Assembly: GCA_017308235.1 (NCBI GenBank)
Contig: JAFKFL010000007.1
Span: forward strand, 310,001 to 374,000
Reading direction: 5' to 3'
Length of the DNA stretch: 64,000 nucleotides
Source of the DNA: Alphaproteobacteria bacterium
GTDB taxonomy: Bacteria; Pseudomonadota; Alphaproteobacteria; Reyranellales; Reyranellaceae
Under the pieces are notes generated by a model. That model was given only the letters and a program-made list of their open reading frames with translations. It was not told where the DNA came from and did not search any database. How positions within the stretch are numbered: the stretch's first letter is position 1; the number at the start of each line of letters is the position of its first letter. Made by a program: the position numbers and the translations under genes. Below are positions 27,179 through 36,896 of this stretch, one piece after another.

Positions 27179-28699
27179 CTACTTCAACGTCAGCCCCACG
27201 ACGCGGATCAGCCCGTCCGGCATCGGGACGTAACCGTCGAGCTTGTCGGTATGCGCGACCAGCACTTGCGGATGGTAGAGGTAGATGATCGGGCCGCCGC
27301 CGTTCAGCACCTTGGCCGCGACCTTCTCGTAGGCTGCCTTGCGGGTGGCGAGATCGGCCCCGGCCCGCGCCTGCTGATGAGCGGCCTCAACCTCCTTGTC
27401 GCAATAGTGGCCGACATCCTGCGGCTGGTTGCAGACCTGGAAGGAGTAGGAGTTGCCGTCGGGATCGGTGCGGCCGCTCCAGCCGATCAAGAAGAGCTGG
27501 AAATTGCCGTCCTCGGATTGCTTAAGCGAGGTCGCGAACTCTGTAAGCCGGATCTTGAGGTCGAAGCCTGCTTCGGCCGCCATCGACTGCACGACTTCGG
27601 CGACCTGTCTCAGCTCGACGCCGTTCGGCACCATGAAGTCGATCGGAATCGGCGCCGTGACGCCCGCCTCCTTCAGGAGCGCTTTGGCCTTGGCGACGTC
27701 ACGCTTGGGCGGCGCGAACTTCTGCTGATAGTACGGGTTCTGCGAGCTGACCCACTGGTTGCCCGGCACGAATTCGCCGTTGAACACGACCTGGTTCAGC
27801 GCGTCGCGGTCGATCGAGAGCTCCAGTGCCTGGCGCACGCGTGCATCCTTGCCGAGCGGATTGTCCGCCTTGGCGCCGTTGGCGACGTTGACTGTGAGCC
27901 CGACATAGCCCAGCGACACCGCCTTGCTGAGCTTGATCTTCTTGTCTTCGCGCACGGTCTTGATGTCGGTCGCGAGCACGCGCTCGATCAGGTCGAGGCC
28001 GCCCGAACGCAGGTTGGCGAGGCGCACCGTCGAATCCACGATCGGCAGGTAGGTGATCTTGTCGATATGGACCTTGTCCTTGTTCCAGTAGTCGGCGAAC
28101 TTCTCGACCACGATGCGGTCCTGCTGCACGCGCTCGACGAACTTGTAGGGTCCGGCACAGACCGGGTGCAGGCCGAATTTGTCGCCCGCCGCCTCGGCCG
28201 CCTTGGGCGCCACCATCATGCCGGCGCGGTCGGTGAGCTGCGCCAGGAGCGGCGAAAACGGCGCCTTCAAATTCAGCTTCAGGGTGAGCGGGTCCACCAC
28301 CTCGACCGAATCGATGGCCGCGATCTCGGGCTTGCGGAACGAGCCCTTCATATTGAGGTGCCGCTCGAGGCTGTACTTCGCGGCGTCGGCGTTGAAGTCC
28401 TCGCCGTCGTGGAACTTCACGTTGGGCCTGAGCTTGATGATGACGGTCTTGCCGTCCTCCGACGTCTCGTGGCTGAGCGCGAGCTGCGGCACGATATTCA
28501 TCTTCTGATCGATATCGAACAGCTTGTCGCACATCGAGGCGAAGACGATGCGGCCGACATAGGTGCGGGCGAGCGTGGGATCGAGCACGTCGGGATCTTC
28601 GGCGAGCCCGATGCGCAGGTTGCTCTGGGCCGCGGCACTGCCGGCGGCCGCAGCCGAAAGGAGCAGTGCCAGCGCGAGCCGGCGAAGGGTCTTGGTCAT
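27179..28699 (-). CDS. ABC transporter substrate-binding protein (peptide family)
   Basis: A 506-residue periplasmic binding protein of the SBP_bac_5 family. AGGAGG lies just upstream of the ATG at 28699. Residues 1-24 are a cleavable signal peptide ([18 protein letters not shown]). The mature protein starts [19 protein letters not shown] and has the family's [21 protein letters not shown] and the later [15 protein letters not shown]. It delivers peptides, or possibly glutathione given the gamma-glutamyltransferase-like neighbour, to the permeases. Its start overlaps the oppF stop (ATGA). Confidence 0.95.
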   Translation of the reverse strand: MTKTLRRLALALLLSAAAAGSAAAQSNLRIGLAEDPDVLDPTLARTYVGRIVFASMCDKLFDIDQKMNIVPQLALSHETSEDGKTVIIKLRPNVKFHDGEDFNADAAKYSLERHLNMKGSFRKPEIAAIDSVEVVDPLTLKLNLKAPFSPLLAQLTDRAGMMVAPKAAEAAGDKFGLHPVCAGPYKFVERVQQDRIVVEKFADYWNKDKVHIDKITYLPIVDSTVRLANLRSGGLDLIERVLATDIKTVREDKKIKLSKAVSLGYVGLTVNVANGAKADNPLGKDARVRQALELSIDRDALNQVVFNGEFVPGNQWVSSQNPYYQQKFAPPKRDVAKAKALLKEAGVTAPIPIDFMVPNGVELRQVAEVVQSMAAEAGFDLKIRLTEFATSLKQSEDGNFQLFLIGWSGRTDPDGNSYSFQVCNQPQDVGHYCDKEVEAAHQQARAGADLATRKAAYEKVAAKVLNGGGPIIYLYHPQVLVAHTDKLDGYVPMPDGLIRVVGLTLK

Positions 28700-29775
28700 G
28701 TTGCCTCCTGTGGAATGAAAGCCGCCTGCAGGCGGTCGAGTCTTGTTCGGTCTTGGTCTTGGTTGGCGCCGCCCGCTTCGAGCGCCGGCGCCGGGGGAAA
28801 TTCGCGCCACCAGGGACAGGCGGTGGCATGGCCGTTGTCGTCCACGAGTTCTGGCACGTCGCGGCGGCAGGAGTCGCGCACGTAGGGACAGCGCGTGTGG
28901 AAGCGGCAGCCCGGTGGCGGGGCCAGGGCGCTCGGGATATCGCCTTCCAGGAGCGCGCGCTCGCGCACCAGCGCGGGATCGGGCAGCGGCACCGCCGACA
29001 GGAGCGCGCGGGTGTAGGGATGGCGCGGGTTCTCGAACAGTTCGTCGGTCGCGGCCGTCTCGACGATCTTGCCGAGATACATGACGGCGATGCGGTCGGC
29101 GATATGCTTCACGACGGCGAGGTCGTGGCTGATGAAGATGTAGGCAAGGCCGAAGCGCTGCTGGAGGCTGCGCATCAGGTTGATCACCTGCGCCTGGATC
29201 GAGACGTCGAGCGCCGACACCGGCTCGTCGGCCACGATCAGCTTCGGCTCGACCGCGAGCGCGCGGGCGATCGCGAGCCGCTGGCGTTGGCCGCCAGAGA
29301 ATTCGTGCGGATAGCGCCGCGCATGCTCCGGCCTGAGCCCGACCAGCTCCAGAAGCTCAGCGACGCGGGCTCGGCGCTGGGATTCGTTGCCGGCGAGGCC
29401 GTGCAGCATCAATGGCTCGGCCAGCATCGCGCCCACCGTCATGCGCGGATTGAGGCTGGCGTAAGGGTCCTGGAAGATCACCTGCAGGCGGCGGCGACGC
29501 GCGCGCATGGCTGCCGCATCGAGCGCCAGGAGATCCTCGCTCTCGAAGCGCACGGCGCCCGCCGTGGGCTCGATCAGCCGCAGCACCAGCCGGCCCACAG
29601 TCGACTTGCCGCAACCCGATTCACCCACCAGCGCCAGTGTCTCGCCGTCTCCGACCTCGAAGTCGAGCCCATCGACCGCGCGCACATGGCCCGACGTGCG
29701 CCCAAACACGCCGCCCGCGACGGGGAAGTGCTTTACGAGGCCGTTGACCTGGAGGAGGGCGCCCCCAGCGCTCAT
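28696..29775 (-). CDS. oligopeptide ABC transporter ATP-binding protein (OppF/DppF-like)
   Basis: A 359-residue ATPase with Walker [11 protein letters not shown]-loop [13 protein letters not shown], signature [15 protein letters not shown], Walker [13 protein letters not shown] and H-loop ISHDL. The C terminus has the oligopeptide-transporter extension with cysteines ([15 protein letters not shown]), which in relatives holds a 4Fe-4S cluster. The true start is ATG at 29775, overlapping the oppD stop (ATGA), and its own stop overlaps the binding-protein start. A C-terminal Gln/Asp tail ([14 protein letters not shown]) is unusual. Confidence 0.95.
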   Translation of the reverse strand: MSAGGALLQVNGLVKHFPVAGGVFGRTSGHVRAVDGLDFEVGDGETLALVGESGCGKSTVGRLVLRLIEPTAGAVRFESEDLLALDAAAMRARRRRLQVIFQDPYASLNPRMTVGAMLAEPLMLHGLAGNESQRRARVAELLELVGLRPEHARRYPHEFSGGQRQRLAIARALAVEPKLIVADEPVSALDVSIQAQVINLMRSLQQRFGLAYIFISHDLAVVKHIADRIAVMYLGKIVETAATDELFENPRHPYTRALLSAVPLPDPALVRERALLEGDIPSALAPPPGCRFHTRCPYVRDSCRRDVPELVDDNGHATACPWWREFPPAPALEAGGANQDQDRTRLDRLQAAFIPQEAT

Positions 29776-30755
29776 GACAGTACCTGCGAGAGCGGGGCGC
29801 GGCGGCATCGTGAGAAATGGCCGGGCGCTACCTCGGCGAGCGGTGGGATGCGCTCGCGGCACTTCGGCTGAACGAACGGACAGCGAGCGGCGAAGCGGCA
29901 GCCCTCGGGCGGATGCGCCATGTCCGGCACACGGCCCTCGATCGAGGGCAGGCGCTCGCGCTTGCGATCCAGCTTGGGGATCGAGCCTAAAAGCCCAACT
30001 GTGTAGGGATGCTCGGGCCGAGCGAACAATGCCTTGACGGGCGCACGCTCGACGATCTGGCCGGCATACATCACGGCGACATCGTCGGCCATCTCAGCGA
30101 CCACGCCGAGATCGTGGGTGATCAGGATGATGGCCGTGCCCGTGTCGCGGCGCAGCCCGCGCATCAGGTCGAGGATTTGCGCCTGGATGGTGACGTCGAG
30201 TGCGGTTGTGGGCTCGTCGGCGATCAGGAGGTCCGGACCGCAGGCGAGCGCCATGGCGATCATCACGCGCTGACGCTGGCCGCCCGAAAGCTTGTGCGGA
30301 TAGTCGTCGATGCGCTTCTCGGGGCTCGGGATGCGCACCCGCCTCAGCATCTCGATCGCCTTTTCCCGCGCCTCGGCCGGCGACGCCTTGCTGTGCCGGC
30401 GGATCGCTTCGATGATCTGGTTGCCGATGGTGAAAGCCGGATTGAGGCTGGTCATCGGCTCCTGGAAGATCATGGCGAGCCGGGCGCCGCGCAGGTCGCG
30501 CAGCTCGTGTGGGGCCACGGCCAGGAGATCGCGGCCTTCGAACCGCACCTCGCCGCGCACCTCCGAATTCTCCGGCGGCAGCAGGCCCATCACGGCGAGC
30601 GACGTTACGCTCTTGCCGCAGCCCGATTCGCCCACCAGCCCCAAGGTGCGGCCGCGCTGCAGGGCAAGATCGATGCCGTCGACGGCGCGCACGGTACCGT
30701 CGTCGGTGGCGAAGCTGACGGCAAGCTCCTTGAGCTCGAGCAGTGCTTCGCTCAT
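29772..30755 (-). CDS. oligopeptide ABC transporter ATP-binding protein (OppD/DppD-like)
   Basis: A 327-residue ATPase, first of the transporter genes. The ATG at 30755 is preceded by GAGG. Motifs: Walker [11 protein letters not shown]-loop [13 protein letters not shown], signature [15 protein letters not shown], Walker [13 protein letters not shown] and H-loop ITHDLGVV. It carries the C-terminal cysteine extension ([15 protein letters not shown]). It forms a heterodimer with the OppF-like subunit. The gamma-glutamyltransferase-like gene lies 114 bases upstream on the same strand, with a family B repeat between them. Confidence 0.95.
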   Translation of the reverse strand: MSEALLELKELAVSFATDDGTVRAVDGIDLALQRGRTLGLVGESGCGKSVTSLAVMGLLPPENSEVRGEVRFEGRDLLAVAPHELRDLRGARLAMIFQEPMTSLNPAFTIGNQIIEAIRRHSKASPAEAREKAIEMLRRVRIPSPEKRIDDYPHKLSGGQRQRVMIAMALACGPDLLIADEPTTALDVTIQAQILDLMRGLRRDTGTAIILITHDLGVVAEMADDVAVMYAGQIVERAPVKALFARPEHPYTVGLLGSIPKLDRKRERLPSIEGRVPDMAHPPEGCRFAARCPFVQPKCRERIPPLAEVAPGHFSRCRRAPLSQVLS

Positions 30756-30778
30756 TGCGCCTCGGCTCAAATTCTTCC

Positions 30779-30855
30779 GGACCGCGCGCATCTTGCGCGC
30801 TCATGAAAGGCGCATGTGAATGCGCTGACATGAGCGAACCGGAGGCTCGCGGTCC
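30779..30855. repeat. dispersed palindromic repeat, family B copy 2
   Basis: A 77-base copy in the opposite orientation to copy 1: GGACCGCGCGC...GGCTCGCGGTCC. Relative to copy 1 it has an extra middle hairpin (GCGCATGTGAATGCGC). It lies between the gamma-glutamyltransferase-like stop and the oppD start. Confidence 0.88.
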
Positions 30856-30869
30856 AGAAGACGCTCACT

Positions 30870-32675
30870 CTATCGGCCTGCCGCGTAGCCTTGCATGCCG
30901 CGCGGGTTGGCGGCGGCCTTGCGCCAGGGATCTTCGCGGCTGGCGGCAGTGAGACGGCCTTCCGACCACTCGTCGTTGATCTCGACTTCGTGGCCACGCT
31001 TCTTGAGCTCGTCGACCGTCGCCTTGGGCACGCGGCCTTCCAGCACCAGCACGCCCGGACGCGCGGTGCGCGGCCAGAACGAGGAGGGGAAGTGCTCGCT
31101 GTGCCACGCCGGCGCGTCGATCGCCTCCTGCAGGTTCATGCCGCAATGGACATGGCGCAGGAAATGCTGCGTCACCCATTGGTCCTGCTGATCGCCGCCG
31201 GGCGAACCCCAGACCATGTACGGCTCGCCGTCGCGATGGCAGAGCGTCGGCGTGAGCGTGGTGCGTGGCCGCTTGCCCGGAGCCAGCGAACCCGGCAGGC
31301 CTTCCTCGAGCCAGAACATCTGGCCGCGCGTGCCGAGCGGGAAGCCGAGTTCGGGGATCACTGGCGAGCCCTGCAGCCAGCCGCCCGACGGCGTCGACGA
31401 CACCATGTTGCCGTCCCGGTCGACGATGTCGAAATGCACCGTGTCGCCGCTGGTCTGGCCCATGCGGCCGACCGTCGGCTCGCCCGCGCCGCTCGCCGCG
31501 ACAGCCGTGCGCCCGCCCTCGGCGCGGCGCAGCTTCACCACGCCGCCATAGCCGTCGACCTTGCCGGGCCGCAGCTCGAGGCTCGCCTTCGCCTCGTCGA
31601 TCAGCTTGCGGCGATCCGAGTTGTAGGCGTCGGAGAGCAGCGTCTGCATCGGCACATCGACGAAGGCCGGATCGCCATAGAACGCCTCGCGGTCGGCATA
31701 GGCGAGCTTGAGGCATTCAATCTGCAGATGAATGAAGTCGGCGCTGGTTGGGTCCATGCCCTCGAGATCGTAGCCCTTCAGCAGTGCGAGCTGCTGCAGC
31801 ACCACGGGGCCTTGCGTCCAGGGGCCGGCCTTGCACACCGTGTAGCGGCCGTAGTCATAAGTGAGCGGCGCTTCGACGGTGGCTTCCCACTTGGCGAGAT
31901 CATCGCCGGTCATCACGGCCTTGTTGCGCTTGCCCGAGACGTCCATCACCTCCTGCGTGCGGCAGAACTTGTCGATCGCCTCTGCAACGAAGCCCTGGCG
32001 CCACGCCTTGCGCGCGCGCTCGATCTCGGCTTCGCGTCCGCCGCCGCCTGCCTCGGCCTCCTTGAGGAGCCGCGCATAGGTGTTGCCGGCGGCGCTGTTG
32101 CGGAACAGCGAGGCAGGCTTGGGCACATCGTTGTTGGGCAGGAACACTGCCGCGGAGGTGGGCCAGTGCTCGCGGAAATTGTCGGCAACGGTGGCGATAG
32201 TGGCCGAGGCGCGTTCCGCAATCGGATGGCCGTTCAGGAAATAGCCGATGGCGGGGGAGAGCACGTCGGCAACCCGCATCGTGCCGTAGTCGCGCAGCAG
32301 CAGCATGTAGGCATCGAAGGTGCCGGGCACGCAGGCGGCCAGCATGCCGGTGCCGGGAATGAGGTCGAGGCCGCGGCTCTTGTAGTGCGCGATGGTAGCG
32401 CCGGCCGGCATCGAGCCCTGGCCGCAAACCACCTCGGTCTTGCCGCGCTTCACGCTGTTCAGGATCAGCGGCACATCGCCGCCCGGCCCGCAAAGATGTG
32501 GCTCGACCACCTGCAGGGTGAAAGCGGTGGCGATGGCGGCGTCGAACGCGTTGCCGCCCTTTTCGAGGATGCCCATGCCGACTGCGGTCGCGATCCAGTG
32601 CGTGGAGGTCACGACACCGAACGTGCCCACGATCTCGGGCCGCGTGGTGAACGGATTGGGATTGATGAGCTTCAC
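30870..32675 (-). CDS. gamma-glutamyltransferase family protein
   Basis: A 601-residue Ntn-hydrolase of the gamma-glutamyltransferase family, which cleaves itself and then hydrolyses or transfers gamma-glutamyl groups. The autocatalytic threonine is T412 in GDTVHFDIVDRDGNMVSSTPSGGW; upstream blocks GILEKGGNAFDAAIA and VEPHLCGPGGD are family hallmarks. I use the GTG at 32675, nine bases after GGGAG; an ATG at 32717 is possible. There is no clear signal peptide, unlike periplasmic Ggt. It stands directly before an oligopeptide transporter, so it may process imported peptides. The exact substrate is unknown. Confidence 0.93.
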   Translation of the reverse strand: MKLINPNPFTTRPEIVGTFGVVTSTHWIATAVGMGILEKGGNAFDAAIATAFTLQVVEPHLCGPGGDVPLILNSVKRGKTEVVCGQGSMPAGATIAHYKSRGLDLIPGTGMLAACVPGTFDAYMLLLRDYGTMRVADVLSPAIGYFLNGHPIAERASATIATVADNFREHWPTSAAVFLPNNDVPKPASLFRNSAAGNTYARLLKEAEAGGGGREAEIERARKAWRQGFVAEAIDKFCRTQEVMDVSGKRNKAVMTGDDLAKWEATVEAPLTYDYGRYTVCKAGPWTQGPVVLQQLALLKGYDLEGMDPTSADFIHLQIECLKLAYADREAFYGDPAFVDVPMQTLLSDAYNSDRRKLIDEAKASLELRPGKVDGYGGVVKLRRAEGGRTAVAASGAGEPTVGRMGQTSGDTVHFDIVDRDGNMVSSTPSGGWLQGSPVIPELGFPLGTRGQMFWLEEGLPGSLAPGKRPRTTLTPTLCHRDGEPYMVWGSPGGDQQDQWVTQHFLRHVHCGMNLQEAIDAPAWHSEHFPSSFWPRTARPGVLVLEGRVPKATVDELKKRGHEVEINDEWSEGRLTAASREDPWRKAAANPRGMQGYAAGR

Positions 32676-32846
32676 GGGCGCAGTCTCCCTCGGTGTGCAA
32701 AAACAGGGAGGGACCATAAGCCCGGCCCCCACGCTCGCCAAGCGCTAGGCCGACAAAGACCTCACATTAGAGTGAGAGCGTGCTCATGAATGCAACTGGC
32801 GCTTATAGAAGTAGAACTAATGGAAATGGAAGAAGAGAGGGCCGGA

Positions 32847-33719
32847 TCAATCCACCGGTTCGGGCAGGCGCATCCAGGCGGGGACTTCGGGCTGGATGCG
32901 CGTTTCGCCGGAAGTCAGGGGGCCTGCGGCGCGCACCGCATCGAGGCGGAGCAAGGCGATGGCGCGATCACCGGCGCCGGAGCGGATCTCGCCTACTTCC
33001 TGGCCGTCGCGCTCGATCGCAGCGCCGGGCGCGGGCAGGGGACCTTCGATCTTAACGGGGAACAGCCGCTTCTTCACGAGCCCGCGGTACTTGGTACGAG
33101 CCGTCAATTCCTGGCCCATGTAGCAACCCTTCTGCCAGTCGACACCGTTCAGCTCGTCGAAGCCGCTTTCGAGGAGCAGTGCCTTCTCAGGCAACAGGTC
33201 GCGGCTGCCGTCGGGCACGCCGAGCGAGAGGCGGAGCTTTTCGTAAGCTTCAACCGGCGCCGGCTGGGCGCCATGCGCGGCGAGCAGCGATGCGGCCTGG
33301 CCTGCCGCTGTCAGCACGCGCACGCCGAGCTCAGGCAGGCGCGGATCGACGAAAGCGAACGCACCGTCCAACGGCAGGAGCTTCTCGACGCCTGATCCGA
33401 AAACGACCGCAACCTCCATCGTCGAGCTGCGATCCTCGACCGTCACCTTGGAGCGGAGCTTGTAGAGCGTGAGCTTCTTCGCGAGCGCCGGTGCGCGTTC
33501 GCGTTCGGTCTCGATCAGGAGCGTGCCGTCGCCGCCATCGGCCACGAACATGTCGTTCAGGAACCGGCCTTGCGGCGTGAGCAGCGCCGCCCAGATCGCC
33601 TGGCCAGGCGCGACCTTTGTGGTGTCGTTGGAGATCAGCCCCTGCAGGAACTCGGCGCGATCCTCGCCGCCTACGGCGATGACCCCACGATGAGGAAGGA
33701 GGGTGAAAGCAAGAGACAT
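32847..33719 (-). CDS. ygfZ: folate-binding protein YgfZ
   Basis: A 290-residue GcvT-like protein of the YgfZ/IBA57 family, which uses folate and helps assemble or repair some iron-sulfur enzymes. The hallmark K-G-C-Y-x-G-Q-E is present as WQKGCYMGQELTAR in the second half. The N terminus reads LLPHRGVIAVGGEDRAEFLQGLISND, as in other members. The ATG at 33719 has GGGG a few bases upstream; longer readings lack a site. It is followed by unrelated genes on either side and appears monocistronic. Confidence 0.95.
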   Translation of the reverse strand: MSLAFTLLPHRGVIAVGGEDRAEFLQGLISNDTTKVAPGQAIWAALLTPQGRFLNDMFVADGGDGTLLIETERERAPALAKKLTLYKLRSKVTVEDRSSTMEVAVVFGSGVEKLLPLDGAFAFVDPRLPELGVRVLTAAGQAASLLAAHGAQPAPVEAYEKLRLSLGVPDGSRDLLPEKALLLESGFDELNGVDWQKGCYMGQELTARTKYRGLVKKRLFPVKIEGPLPAPGAAIERDGQEVGEIRSGAGDRAIALLRLDAVRAAGPLTSGETRIQPEVPAWMRLPEPVD

Positions 33720-33788
33720 GGTCACCCCAAATTGGGCATCTGACTCAGCCTTGGCAAGCAGGGCTGTATGCACCGAGGCAGTGGGTTA

Positions 33789-34190
33789 CTAGGTCACCTT
33801 TCGGCCAACGGCTGCAGCGGCGAGCGCGAGCCAGCCCAGGATGAAGGCGAGGCCGCCGATCGGGGCGACGGCGCCGAACCAGCGCGGGCCCTGGAAGGCC
33901 AGCGCGTAAAGCGCGCCGGGAAAGAAGATGCTGCCGATAAGGAACAGGATCTGCGCCACCGTGGCGAGGCCCGGCTTCAATCGCGTGCTGGCAGCAAGGG
34001 CTGCAACGACCAGCATCGCGATCGCATGCACGGCTTCGTAGTGACTGCCGGTCTGCAGCCATTCACGCGCCTTCGTGCCTGCTTCGGTGGTTGCATCGAG
34101 CCCGTGGGCGGCGAAAGCGCCAACGATCACCGATACCGCGCCGCTTATGGCGGCGATGGCGATCCAACCGCGATCCTGTGCGTTCTTCAT
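33789..34190 (-). CDS. DUF423 domain-containing membrane protein
   Basis: A 133-residue protein with four predicted helices. The start region WIAIAAISGAVSVIVGAFAAHGLD and the later YEAVHAIAMLVVAAL are the DUF423 (YgdD/TMEM256-like) signature. Function is unknown across the family. I use the ATG at 34190; a longer reading would enter the patatin-like gene. It lies 29 bases downstream of that gene on the same strand and may be co-transcribed with it. Confidence 0.92.
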   Translation of the reverse strand: MKNAQDRGWIAIAAISGAVSVIVGAFAAHGLDATTEAGTKAREWLQTGSHYEAVHAIAMLVVAALAASTRLKPGLATVAQILFLIGSIFFPGALYALAFQGPRWFGAVAPIGGLAFILGWLALAAAAVGRKVT

Positions 34191-34219
34191 CGGCACAGGA
34201 CATAGAGAGCAACGGTGCG

Positions 34220-36769
34220 TTATTCCAGCCGGCAGTAGGGGCGGGCGCCGTCGTGCTCGATGGTGCAGGTCCAGCCGTTGGGCTTGGGCCAGTGCGCGGC
34301 GCAGGCGTCTGTGGCGACCTGATCGTCGGAGGATTGTCCGCCGAGCCGTGCGAGCCGCACACAGAGGCGGAAGAACTCCGCCTGATTGCCGCAAGGATCG
34401 GGAACGGCGCCCGACGCATCCTGGTCGAGGCCCAGCATCCGGCGCATCGCGTTCCACGCCTCGGCCGAGTCGTGCCAGCTCATGGTCGGACTCTTGATGT
34501 GGTCGACGCGGCATTGGCGGAAATGGAAGAAGTCGGTGTGGTCGTCGAGGCCGAGACGGGTCCGCACCAGCTCGACGTCGGGAACACCGTGCTCTACCAA
34601 CCGGTCGCGGACCAGCAGGCGGAAATCGGTCAGGCGGTCGAACAGTGATGTTGCTGCCGCCTCGCCGCGCGCCACCCGGCCGTCGTAGAGCGCGAGGACC
34701 GGATCGACCAACAGCCGCGCGTCCTTGCTCGGGTCCACCGGGCATTCGGGCCAGTCATTGCCGGGATGGAGCCGCGGTTGTGGCCGCGCGTCCTCCTTGG
34801 TGGGCGTGCAGTCGGGCATTGCGGGGCTCTTCGCCCCATCGCGGCGTAATTGCAGCTGATCAATCGAGGGATCGCTGCTGATCAGGATCGCGATCGGTAC
34901 CGTCGGGTAATTGCCATTCTGCACTTCGGAGAGGCGCGACACCAGGTAGCGCAGCACCTCGTCCGTGGTCATGGCGCCGAAGTTCTCGAACAGCCCGCCG
35001 TCGGTGACGCGGGCCCAGAGCTTGCCGTCGTTGTCCTTCAAGGCGCCGGTCGGCGAGATCACGGGGAAGCGCGCGCTCATCGTGACGGCGGTGCTGATCG
35101 GGATGTCGGAGCCGGTGATGCTGAAGGTGTCGTAGCGGGTCACGCCGCCGGAGAGGTTCTGGGAATCGGTCGCGCTCCCCGTCCAGAAGCGGGCGTTGGA
35201 GGTGATGATGCGCTTGCCCTTCTCGACCGACGTGCCGTTCAACGCCAGCAACGGCCAGGGCCGCGCGCCGCCGAACACCGTGGCGAAGCCGTCGGTCCAG
35301 GCGAACTTGTCAGCGCCCTTTATCCTGGCTTTCTCGTCGGCCCAGGCCGTCTCCCAGGCCTTTTCCAGCGCGGCGGCGCGATCGTCGGGTCGCCACGACG
35401 GCGGCAACAGGAAAGGCAGGCCCGTCGCCGAGGGCAGGTCGACGTAGAGACCCATCGTAAGTGCGGGGCCGAGGAAATCGTTCTCGATCATCCTCGCGCC
35501 GTCGCGCGCCGCGGTCGGCAGCAACGGCGAGCCTTCGCCTTCGGGGGAGGCGCGGCGGTCGGCCTCGACGATCGAGCGGAAGGTCGCCGCGCCCAAGGAT
35601 CCGCCGGACACGCCGCTGATCATGAACAGGCGATCGGCGAAGTGCGCCTCGCGCTGGGCGATCTCACCCAGCACCTGCGTCGTCCAGAAGGCGGCGCGAC
35701 TCGCACCGCCCGCGGTCGCGACCACGACCATCGGCGGCACCACCACCTCGGTCGAGGCGATCGGCGTGGTGATCGCCTTGTTGGCCTGCCACCAGTCGAA
35801 GAAGGCCTGCTTCAGCGGCGGCCGTTTGTCTTCGAACTTGTACGGCTGTGCGGAGGTGCTGAGACTGCGCAGCGTACGGACGTCGTGCAGGTCGCCCACG
35901 ATGCCGGGCGCCACGACGATCCAGAGGACCACCAATCCGAATAGAGGAAGCCGGCTGCGCGCGGCCAGGATCACCAGCGCGCTCGTCACCGGCACGACCA
36001 GCGCCAGGCCAAACAGGACCGCCGGCACGGGGCCGCGGAAGAAGGCGCTGAGCCCGACCGGATCGTGTGCGACCAGGAAATAGAACAAAGGAGAGGCCAG
36101 CAGCGAAGCCACCAGCACGATGAACGCCAGGGGATTGCCAGTGAAGAGGCGCGGGGTCGGCCCGGCGGCGGGCACCAGCCAGTTGGCGATATAAGGTGAG
36201 CCGATCAGCTTGGTGTGCTGGACCAGGAACAGCATCACCGGCCGGCGCACCCAGACGACGACATAGAAGATCCCGGCGTAGATGGCGTAGCGCCACGCGT
36301 CCTGGCCGAAGGCGCTGGCATGCTCGATGTCGCCCGCGGCGGTGTAGACCGCCTTCGCCTTGTGGAAGGCAAAGGCGACGGAGAGGATTCCCAGTGCGCC
36401 AATGAGGCGGGGCACATGGCCGGCCCAGAAGCGTTGCCAGCGCATCTTCCAGTCCGGCGCGTCCCGCCCTGGCAAGGGACAGACGAAATCGTAGTCGAGC
36501 GTGGTGCGCGCCCAGTACCAGGCGAACACCGCCCAGAACAGGACGGCGACGAAGATGCCTGACTTGCCGGTGAGCGAGGGCGAGCCGCTTGCGATCACGA
36601 TATCGCGCGCCTGATCGGTGAAGGCGATCAGGCCGAAGCCCACCGCGAGCGAGAGAGCCGGCGCGCGACATGCCCAGACGACACGCACGATCGCCATCAC
36701 CAGCCACCATGCAGCTGCGAGCTTCATCGTGAGCCACCGCAGCACGACCCGCCAACGCGCAATCGCCAT
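34220..36769 (-). CDS. patatin-like phospholipase with N-terminal membrane domain
   Basis: An 849-residue protein. The ATG at 36769 sits just after GGGGGGAGG. The first 300 residues hold about eight hydrophobic segments; residues about 340-620 are a patatin-type lipase domain. The nucleophile elbow is G-V-S-G-G (S388, in MISGVSGGSLGA), the dyad aspartate is in VTDGGLFENFG (D590), and the oxyanion loop is the unusual TAGGASRAA instead of a G-G-x-R-G form. The C-terminal 250 residues are hydrophilic with several cysteines and no known motif. It should hydrolyse acyl esters at the membrane, but the substrate is unknown. Confidence 0.85.
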   Translation of the reverse strand: MAIARWRVVLRWLTMKLAAAWWLVMAIVRVVWACRAPALSLAVGFGLIAFTDQARDIVIASGSPSLTGKSGIFVAVLFWAVFAWYWARTTLDYDFVCPLPGRDAPDWKMRWQRFWAGHVPRLIGALGILSVAFAFHKAKAVYTAAGDIEHASAFGQDAWRYAIYAGIFYVVVWVRRPVMLFLVQHTKLIGSPYIANWLVPAAGPTPRLFTGNPLAFIVLVASLLASPLFYFLVAHDPVGLSAFFRGPVPAVLFGLALVVPVTSALVILAARSRLPLFGLVVLWIVVAPGIVGDLHDVRTLRSLSTSAQPYKFEDKRPPLKQAFFDWWQANKAITTPIASTEVVVPPMVVVATAGGASRAAFWTTQVLGEIAQREAHFADRLFMISGVSGGSLGAATFRSIVEADRRASPEGEGSPLLPTAARDGARMIENDFLGPALTMGLYVDLPSATGLPFLLPPSWRPDDRAAALEKAWETAWADEKARIKGADKFAWTDGFATVFGGARPWPLLALNGTSVEKGKRIITSNARFWTGSATDSQNLSGGVTRYDTFSITGSDIPISTAVTMSARFPVISPTGALKDNDGKLWARVTDGGLFENFGAMTTDEVLRYLVSRLSEVQNGNYPTVPIAILISSDPSIDQLQLRRDGAKSPAMPDCTPTKEDARPQPRLHPGNDWPECPVDPSKDARLLVDPVLALYDGRVARGEAAATSLFDRLTDFRLLVRDRLVEHGVPDVELVRTRLGLDDHTDFFHFRQCRVDHIKSPTMSWHDSAEAWNAMRRMLGLDQDASGAVPDPCGNQAEFFRLCVRLARLGGQSSDDQVATDACAAHWPKPNGWTCTIEHDGARPYCRLE

Positions 36770-36896
36770 GGCCTCCCCCCTCGTGCCACCCATGGTAGAG
36801 CGGATCGAAGGCCGACGAAATCGCAAAGGCTACATTTTTACAATGTTGTATCGGTCTATATGAAAGTATTGAGTGAGCGGACCGGCGCCCGCGGCC

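Noticed and set aside
30891..32789. A 632-codon open frame opposite the gamma-glutamyltransferase-like gene
   Set aside because: Antisense shadow of a conserved gene, with no ribosome site and no recognisable domain. The similar frame at 27251-28885 opposite the binding-protein gene is rejected for the same reason.
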